Shown here piece after piece: positions 53,075 through 64,000 of a DNA stretch of 64,000 bases. The stretch is taken from positions 620,001-684,000 of the forward strand of contig JAXLYE010000007.1 in NCBI GenBank assembly GCA_046351595.1. Direction: 5' to 3'. The translations under genes were made by a program, and so were the position numbers. Every line of letters begins with the position of its first letter. Position 1 is the stretch's first letter. A model generated the notes under the pieces. The model was not told the origin of the DNA. It did not search any database and saw only the letters and a program-made list of their open reading frames with translations. Source of the stretch: JAXLYE01 sp046351595 (lineage in GTDB: Bacteria > Myxococcota_A > Polyangia > Palsa-1104 > JAEUJZ01).

Positions 53075-53148
53075 CAGGTCCTTCCCAACAGACTCCCGGA
53101 GACATACCCGAAGCCTCCTCCACACTCCAGACAGAGGCGCGCTGGCGA

Positions 53149-54552
53149 CTACTGTCGCGAGCGGAAGGAGTCTACGTCGATCGAGAGCTTCTCCATCCAG
53201 CGGTAGATCTGGACGCGCGCCTTCCCCAGGTCGCGCGCGACATAGCTCACGTTGCCCTTGTACTGATCCAAGAGCGAAAGGAGGCGCTCGCGCAGCTCGG
53301 CGGGCTCCGCGAGGCCCTCGGCCTGGGGCGGCGTGAGGGTCCCGAGGCTGCGATCGAGGAGGTGCGCGCGCTCGATGAGCGGCCTCTCGGCCAGCGCCGA
53401 CGCGACGGTGAGGGCCTGCGACAGCTCGCGGATGTTGAGCCCCCACCGCTGCGACAGGAGCCACCTGCCGGCCTGCATGCTGAATCCGAGCTCGCTCGCG
53501 TCCGGCCCCCATATGCGCCGCACGAGCGCCCCGACCAGGATCCCCATGTCCTCGATCCGCTCACGGAGCGGCGTCAGCGTGTGCTGGTGACCAGAGAGCC
53601 GGGCCAAGAGGTCGACCCGGAACTCCCCGCGAAGCACCATCTTCTCGAGCGGCTTGTGCGTCGCCGCGACGATGCGCAGGTCGATCTTTGTGGGCAGGGT
53701 CGCGCCCACCGGCGTGACCTCGCGCTCTTCCAGCACGCGCAGCAGGGCCGCCTGGGCCGGCGGCGCCAGGTCACCGACCTCGTCGAGGAAGAGCGTGCCG
53801 CCGTCCGCCCGGCGCACGTACCCGGGCTCGTCCTTGATGGCTCCCGTGAACGCGCCCTTCACGTGTCCGAACAGCTGGCTCTCGAGCAGCGAGGCCGCGA
53901 GCGCCCCACAGTTGAAGGCGACGAGCGCCCCGGCGCGCCCCGAGAGCGCGTGGATGCGCTGCGAGAGAACCTCTTTTCCCGTGCCCGACTCGCCCAGCAG
54001 GAGCACCGGGATCGGCGCGCGCGCGATGCGAGCGAGGGCCTCATGCTCGCCGGCGAGCGCCGGGACGAGCGTGTGGAGCCCTATCGTCTCCGGGGTCGGG
54101 AGGTCGACATCCGCGGCGGCGGCGGGTGAGCAGGGCAGCTCGGCGCGGTAGCGGAGAAAGACGCTACCGAGCTCGATGAAGTCGCCGTCTTTGAGCACGA
54201 CGCAGGAGACGCGCTTGCCGTTGACATAGGTTCCGTTCCGCGATCCCGCATCCTCAAGGCTCCACGCGTCGCCTCGCCGCACCAGGCGTGCCTGCGCCTT
54301 CGACAGGGTCGTGCCGGGCAGCTGCAGCTCGAGCCGATGCGTGTCCCCTTCGCAGCGGCGTGCCGCGGAACGCACCGCACCGCGCCCGATATCGACGACG
54401 TCGAGCCCCGACAGGCAGTATCTCGCGCCGCCGAGCGACGGCTGGTCGCAGTGAAGGACGACGAACAGGAAGGAGTGAGCGGACGCCTCATCCCGGCGAG
54501 CCTCGAGCGCGGGCTCCTCCGTGGTGCCGAGATGGACCGGGTTCTTCTCCAT
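53149..54552 (-). CDS. Sigma-54 activator with N-terminal FHA domain
   Basis: A 467-residue bacterial enhancer-binding protein. An FHA domain spans about residues 25-135 with DIGRG near 53, TLSKAQARL near 83 and RNGTYVNGKRV near 107, able to bind phosphothreonine. The AAA+ core (about 160-385) has Walker A GESGTGKEVL, the sigma-54 contact loop GAFTGA near residue 230, and GGTLFLDEVGDL as Walker B. A short HTH of the Fis type closes the protein (VSYVARDLGKARVQIYRWMEKL near 438-459). FHA-bEBPs are typical of Myxococcota and are switched by kinases. The gene starts 33 bases after the giant kinase gene, so both are likely one operon and the kinase may phosphorylate the activator. Confidence 0.95.
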   Translation of the reverse strand: MEKNPVHLGTTEEPALEARRDEASAHSFLFVVLHCDQPSLGGARYCLSGLDVVDIGRGAVRSAARRCEGDTHRLELQLPGTTLSKAQARLVRRGDAWSLEDAGSRNGTYVNGKRVSCVVLKDGDFIELGSVFLRYRAELPCSPAAAADVDLPTPETIGLHTLVPALAGEHEALARIARAPIPVLLLGESGTGKEVLSQRIHALSGRAGALVAFNCGALAASLLESQLFGHVKGAFTGAIKDEPGYVRRADGGTLFLDEVGDLAPPAQAALLRVLEEREVTPVGATLPTKIDLRIVAATHKPLEKMVLRGEFRVDLLARLSGHQHTLTPLRERIEDMGILVGALVRRIWGPDASELGFSMQAGRWLLSQRWGLNIRELSQALTVASALAERPLIERAHLLDRSLGTLTPPQAEGLAEPAELRERLLSLLDQYKGNVSYVARDLGKARVQIYRWMEKLSIDVDSFRSRQ

Positions 54553-54585
54553 GTTTGCAGCGTACCACGGGTCGGCGCGTCGCCC

Positions 54586-59289
<4,704 letters not shown>

Positions 59290-59420
59290 CGCGGATCCGT
59301 CCGTCGGGATCCGGCGCGCTGCAGTGCTTCATCTCACATGGCCAGTGGCAATCAGGTGCGCTCTGCGCGTGCGCCCGCGTAGGGAGCAGTACCGAGGTGT
59401 GGTAGAGAGGCCGATGCGCT

Positions 59421-59444
59421 GTAACAGTTCCTGTTACGTTACAG
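59421..59444. promoter_or_regulatory. GTAACAG inverted repeat between kinase and protease genes
   Basis: GTAACAG (59421-59427), three bases, then CTGTTAC (59431-59437) make a perfect inverted repeat, directly followed by GTTACAG (59438-59444), a third arm. It is AT-rich for this genome, about 130 bp before the giant kinase start and 101 bp before the protease start, so it could control either divergent gene. No regulator identified. Confidence 0.6.
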
Positions 59445-59544
59445 ATACACTCCGGACGGAGGACACCGCTCCGTCCAGCCGCTCACGCGGATGTCCGACC
59501 CGCGACATCAGGCGTGGGGCGGAAGCTCCTTGAGGGATCCTGCG

Positions 59545-60501
59545 ATGCTCCATCGGACTGTCCTGGCGGTTCTCGCGGCCGCCGTGCTCCCTGCCTGCGG
59601 GCCGCTGCAGCGCCAGCCGGCGCTCCCGCTGTCGTCCGCCACCACCCGGACCCTGTATGACTCGCTGCCGCAGACCGTGGTCCGCCTGGAGACCCGGCGC
59701 GAGTTTGATGAGAAGACGTTCGTGTCCTCTCCGCTGGGAACCGGCTTTCTCGTCGAGAGATTGGGCGGGCAGGTGGGCGAGCGAGCGGGCGAGCGAGCGG
59801 GCGAGCATGTGGGCGAGCGATTGGGCGAGCTGTTCCTGGTGACGGCGCGGCACGTGGCCGAGTCCACGGCGGAATCCAGGGTCCGCGACTCCGTCTCCAG
59901 CGCCGAGTTTGTGATTCCCCGAGCCGCCTGGGTCTTCCACCCCTCGGCCGCGCAGCGGCAGCAGCGCGACAGCGGACCGTGGATCAACGTCGACGCGGTG
60001 GACGTTGCGGTGGCTCGGCTCCCTTGGCCGAAAGACCTGCGGGTCCAGCCGCTTCTGTACTGCCGTCCCGGAGCCTGCAACGGGCGGCGCAGCCAGCTGG
60101 CCTCGCGCGATCCCGAGCCGCTGGAGCCCGTGCTGGCCGTGGCCTACCCGAGCTACCTGACGTTCGAGCTGCGGCAGCAGCGCCCCCTGCTGCGGTTCGG
60201 TGCGGTCGCCATGGCGGCGAGCGAGCCGTATCTCAAGGACGTGGGCGGACGGACCTATGTGGAGGCCCGGGTGCGGGCGCTGGATCTGCGCACGTTTCCC
60301 GGCGACAGCGGCGGTCCGGTCTTTCAGGGCTCGAACCTGGGAGAGGGCCTGCTGCTCGTGGCAATGGTCCTGGGCGGCGACACGGAGCTTGGCTTCACTA
60401 TTGCTGAACCCAGCTCCCGGGTAATTGAAACCCTGGAGCTGGCGGCCAAGACCCAGGTACCGCCCTCCGGCACGGTCCGCATCCATCGTTTGTCGATGTA
60501 G
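59545..60501 (+). CDS. Trypsin-like serine protease lipoprotein
   Basis: A 318-residue protein. ATG 59545 is chosen because a lipoprotein signal follows directly (lipobox LPAC near residue 18) and GAGGG is upstream; an ATG at 59491 would add 18 residues before the signal. The chymotrypsin-fold triad is complete by motif: TARHV with His near residue 102, DVAVARL with Asp near 153, and GDSGGPVF with Ser near 255. A charged insert before the His (near residues 76-96) consists of five 4-residue units of the GERA type, coded by 12-bp repeats. Anchored on the envelope, it would cut proteins in the periplasm or outside. It lies beside a kinase/FHA pair and a putative secreted pore protein. Confidence 0.85.
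   Translation: MLHRTVLAVLAAAVLPACGPLQRQPALPLSSATTRTLYDSLPQTVVRLETRREFDEKTFVSSPLGTGFLVERLGGQVGERAGERAGEHVGERLGELFLVTARHVAESTAESRVRDSVSSAEFVIPRAAWVFHPSAAQRQQRDSGPWINVDAVDVAVARLPWPKDLRVQPLLYCRPGACNGRRSQLASRDPEPLEPVLAVAYPSYLTFELRQQRPLLRFGAVAMAASEPYLKDVGGRTYVEARVRALDLRTFPGDSGGPVFQGSNLGEGLLLVAMVLGGDTELGFTIAEPSSRVIETLELAAKTQVPPSGTVRIHRLSM
59773..59832 (+). repeat. Five 12-bp in-frame repeats in the protease gene
   Basis: Five near-identical units of GTGGGCGAGCGA type (59773-59784, then every 12 bp) encode the GERAG-like insert just before the catalytic His of the protease. Confidence 0.8.
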
Positions 60502-60593
60502 ACCCTGCGCCGTCGCGGCGAGCGCCAGCGGGTGTGGCGGCCGGGCAGGCTCCCTCTTTCCGCAAACCCTTCCACGTCTAGGAGGAGAACGTA

Positions 60594-62201
60594 ATGAAGA
60601 TACGTCATCGCTTGCTCGGGATGGAGGCCGCCCTCTTGATCGGGCTCCTTTTGGCGCCGGATGCAGGCGCTCAATCCGCCAAGAAGAAGATCATCGTCCT
60701 GGGCCGCGGCGAGAAGTCCGCCGTGATCACCGGCGTCGCCAAGCCGCGGCAGCGGCTGAACCACAAAGAGATGGTGAGCGCCGCCAAGCAGCGCAAGGAG
60801 AAGCTCAAGTCGGCCAAGGAGGAGCGAGCGGAGACCAAGAAGCGCATCAAGGCCCAGCTCGCGGACGTGGATGCGGTGGCGGCCGATCTCTCGGAGACGG
60901 CCGACGACGATGAGGACGACGGCCTCGTGGTGGAGAGCGCGATCGAGGCGGGCGTGCCCGTCGTCCTGGAGAACGTCAGCAGCGCGAAGATGGCCAAGCT
61001 GGCTGGCGTCGGTGTGAGCGCGGGGACCGCCGTCATCGAGACGACGGAGGGCGGAGGCCAGTACAACATCACCATCTTGGATGGGCCGGAGCTCAAGGTG
61101 AAGTCAGGGCCCGCCAAGGCGGTTCAGGGGTCTGCCAAACAAGTCGCTGAGAACAAGGCGCAGAAGAAAGCGCTAGAGGACTACGACGCCAAGCAGAAGG
61201 CCGCCAAAGCAAAAGAGTCCAAGCAATCCAACGGCCCGGTAGCCGCCAAGCTGACGGGCGAGCAGAAGGCGGCCCATGTCGAGAAGATCATCAGCGAGAA
61301 GGCGTTCAAAAAGGGAGTGAGGCGCCATGCGCTGCTCACCGGGAAATGTGATGGACGCGATTGCAAAGAATACCAGCTGACGCTGCAGGATCCGCTGGCC
61401 TTCTGTCCGCAAAGTCCTTCTTCTGGCATCTGCTCCCCCCCAAACTCGCTGGATCCCATGATTGAGTGGGGCGTCTACAAGACGACTGGTTATGATCCGA
61501 CGACAGGCCAGTCGATTCCCACCGCCTACATCGTGACGCGCGCAGCGGGTCGGGCGAACCTGGCGATGGTGTCGGACGAGATGCAGAATCGGGGATTCTA
61601 CCTCGACTCATGGAACATCAAGTTCGACGCGAGCTACGCCCAGAACATGCGCTGGAGGTTGGACAAGGCGAGCCCGGAGAACGCCAACCAGCAGGCCCAG
61701 GTGGCCTATACCACGGGATTCACGGTGGGCCTCAGCGGCGCCATCGCAGGATCCACCAGCAGCAGCTTCGGCGGCCTCAATGCCAGCTACTCGTCCTCGT
61801 CAACGACGACGATGAATACCGAGGAATTTGGCATTACGCGCTCCACCACGCCGACCTCTGTCGAGTGGCTCAACAAGATGCAGATGAACGCACAGCCGGG
61901 GAACTACAATAACCCCGAAGATCTCTTCATCGCCTGGTTCATGAGTACGGTGGATATCGCCCTCTTGCCGAGGATTGCCAAGAACGGCACAGAGTTCCAC
62001 GCCGAGGCCACCTGGACCGGCAACCGCGATCCTTCCTGCGGTGCCTGCACGGTCGTAGTCAACGGGACCTTCAAGCTGCAGATGTATCGTGCATGGGTAA
62101 ACTCGATCCAGATGTTTCCCCAAGGAACCCGATTCGAAAGGATGGTCGAGCCGTTCACGGTCGAGGCCAAGATCCCGCTCACCCTCGTCACGAACTGGTG
62201 A
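60594..62201 (+). CDS. Secreted protein with charged N-domain and possible pore-forming beta-hairpin
   Basis: A 535-residue protein with an excellent GGAGGAG site before ATG 60594 and a signal ending AGA near residue 26. Residues 30-235 are very rich in Lys, Ala and Glu, with coiled-coil character interrupted by a small Gly/Val domain. From about residue 270 the protein is different: Cys pairs (KCDGRDC, CPQSPSSGIC), and near residues 378-420 a long alternating small/hydrophobic stretch (TTGFTVGLSGAIAGS, then SSSFGGLNASYSSSSTTTMN) of the kind that forms transmembrane beta-hairpins in leukocidin/cytolysin-type toxins. The end has a beta-sandwich-like LTLV ending and a CGAC pair. Toxin nature is an inference from this pattern; no close family is certain. 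The opposite gene overlaps its last 14 bases. Confidence 0.65.
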   Translation: MKIRHRLLGMEAALLIGLLLAPDAGAQSAKKKIIVLGRGEKSAVITGVAKPRQRLNHKEMVSAAKQRKEKLKSAKEERAETKKRIKAQLADVDAVAADLSETADDDEDDGLVVESAIEAGVPVVLENVSSAKMAKLAGVGVSAGTAVIETTEGGGQYNITILDGPELKVKSGPAKAVQGSAKQVAENKAQKKALEDYDAKQKAAKAKESKQSNGPVAAKLTGEQKAAHVEKIISEKAFKKGVRRHALLTGKCDGRDCKEYQLTLQDPLAFCPQSPSSGICSPPNSLDPMIEWGVYKTTGYDPTTGQSIPTAYIVTRAAGRANLAMVSDEMQNRGFYLDSWNIKFDASYAQNMRWRLDKASPENANQQAQVAYTTGFTVGLSGAIAGSTSSSFGGLNASYSSSSTTTMNTEEFGITRSTTPTSVEWLNKMQMNAQPGNYNNPEDLFIAWFMSTVDIALLPRIAKNGTEFHAEATWTGNRDPSCGACTVVVNGTFKLQMYRAWVNSIQMFPQGTRFERMVEPFTVEAKIPLTLVTNW

Positions 62202-62577
62202 AGGGCTGCGGCGTGCCGCACTTGGGGCCCACCGCGGGAGGTGCGCTCTTGTCGACACAGGCGCTGTACTTCGGGCAGCACGACACGGTCGTCCCGTCGC
62301 GCAGGGGGACCTGATCGATCCGCTTCCCGGCGGCGATGTTCTTCCGTACGTCGCCGCCTGACTTGTCGAGCTTCACGGTGATCGGGAACGAGCAGCTGTT
62401 CTGGACGAAGAGCCCGCGCTTGGTCCCGTCGACCTTGCCGCTGCTCGCGCAGGCCGGCAGGGGCGCCCGATCGTTGGGGCCACACTTGTCGGAGTAGGCG
62501 TACGACGCCGTCAGGGTCGTGACGGACAAGAGCAGTACACTCACGGGAACGTGCTTCACGTGCTTCACGTGCTTCAC
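62188..62577 (-). CDS. Small secreted cysteine-rich protein
   Basis: A 129-residue protein with a GTG start at 62577 inside a 9-bp repeat, so GTGs at 62568 and 62559 are alternative starts. A signal peptide of unusual charge (KHVKHVKHV then VSVLLLSVTTLTASYA) is cut near residue 28. The mature part has eight Cys and a conserved-looking core (SFPITVKLDKSGGDVRKNI, then VSCCPKYSACVD), like thaumatin- or crystallin-like small domains, but no family is assigned. The stop overlaps the pore-like protein's end on the other strand by 14 bases. Confidence 0.65.
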   Translation of the reverse strand: MKHVKHVKHVPVSVLLLSVTTLTASYAYSDKCGPNDRAPLPACASSGKVDGTKRGLFVQNSCSFPITVKLDKSGGDVRKNIAAGKRIDQVPLRDGTTVSCCPKYSACVDKSAPPAVGPKCGTPQPFTSS

Positions 62578-62580
62578 GTT
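62551..62580. repeat. 9-bp repeat at the start of the secreted Cys-rich gene
   Basis: ACGTGCTTC occurs three times in a row with a fourth copy changed at one base. On the minus strand it encodes Lys-His-Val units and supplies several GTG start codons. Confidence 0.75.
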
Positions 62581-62934
62581 CTTCCTCTGCTTTCTGGGGG
62601 GGAGCCGCTTTGTGCGCTCGGTCTTGGGACCGCCTGGACGAGCGGTTCAAGGAGTCCGTCGGGTTGCTGTGGTGTGAGCAGGACATGGCAACAAACATGC
62701 CGGAGCAACCCGGAGCGGGACCGCGACCCCTCCCTTTCTGAGGCATCTTCTCCGCGAGGTAAAGGGGAGTCTGATCCCGAATCGATCCGCGGACGGGACA
62801 ACGAGGCGCATCAGCGACGGCGAGTGACAGGAGGGACAGTTAGCCGGCCACTGTCGCGCAGGGCCAGGGGGTTGATCGAACCGGGCGCGCACCTCTGCGT
62901 CCGCTCATCCCCCTCTGTGCGGCGCCGGACGCAG
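62578..62934. other. Intergenic region with an 8-bp inverted repeat
   Basis: This 357-bp gap holds no supported gene. GGGTTGCT (62661-62668) and AGCAACCC (62704-62711) are perfect arms 35 bases apart, enclosing a CATG-N8-CATG. It lies upstream of the secreted Cys-rich gene and downstream of the histidine kinase stop, so it may be an operator or terminator. Confidence 0.4.

Positions 62935-64000
<1,066 letters not shown>

Overview
The base composition (very high GC, strong GC3 bias), abundant lipoproteins, eukaryotic-type Ser/Thr kinases, FHA and sigma-54 regulators, TonB receptors with carboxypeptidase-like N-domains and PEGA proteins point to a deltaproteobacterium-like organism of the Myxococcota (Polyangiales/Haliangium-like). 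This is an inference from gene content; no rRNA marker is present. The window is chromosomal: it carries pheS, pheT, rplT, ybeY and tatD. I saw no insertion sequence, phage, CRISPR or tRNA.

Layout. 1-4.0 kb: start of an FAD monooxygenase, a hydrolase-like lipoprotein, a crotonase and a STAS-like protein. 4-8.3 kb: the most unusual block, on the minus strand: V4R protein, 73-aa protein, phycobilisome-like globin without the bilin cysteine, second V4R-like protein, and a tandem Ser/Thr kinase whose second kinase domain is cut off. Three operator-like repeats lie inside this block. 8.3-19 kb: TatD, GNAT, 2Fe-2S ferredoxin, YbeY, ceramidase-like lipoprotein, radical SAM protein, lipoprotein, TonB receptor. 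19-29.3 kb: ROK kinase, amidohydrolase, MFS, CusB/CzcB adaptor, a CusA/CzcA pump broken by a one-base frameshift, second MFS. 29.4-36.2 kb: sphingosine-1-phosphate lyase-like enzyme, PF10118 protein, SDR, PEGA protein, cytochrome-like lipoprotein, NmrA-type SDR. 36.3-40.5 kb: pheT, pheS, rplT. 40.7-43 kb: a sensor kinase with a His-rich insert in its HAMP domain, divergent from a CpxP/Spy-like chaperone, with a CpxR-box-like site between them. 43-48.9 kb: outer-membrane and cysteine-repeat proteins and a kinase fragment. 49-53 kb: a two-gene monooxygenase operon and a beta-helix lipoprotein. 53-62.6 kb: a kinase-nSTAND-WD40 giant co-directional with an FHA/sigma-54 activator, next to a secreted trypsin-like protease, a secreted protein with a possible beta-hairpin pore segment, and a small Cys-rich secreted protein. 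62.9-64 kb: a response-regulator/histidine-kinase hybrid running off the end.

How parts may work together. The V4R/phycobilisome-like/kinase block looks like a ligand-sensing (tetrapyrrole, bilin or hydrophobic ligand) module feeding a kinase. The HAMP-His kinase and CpxP-like gene resemble an envelope/metal stress circuit with its response regulator elsewhere. The kinase-WD40 and FHA activator form a plausible phosphorylation-to-transcription pair near secreted effectors. A ceramidase-like and an S1P-lyase-like gene suggest sphingolipid turnover. Several coding and intergenic regions carry short exact tandem repeats (6, 9, 12, 14, 15 and 69 bp units).
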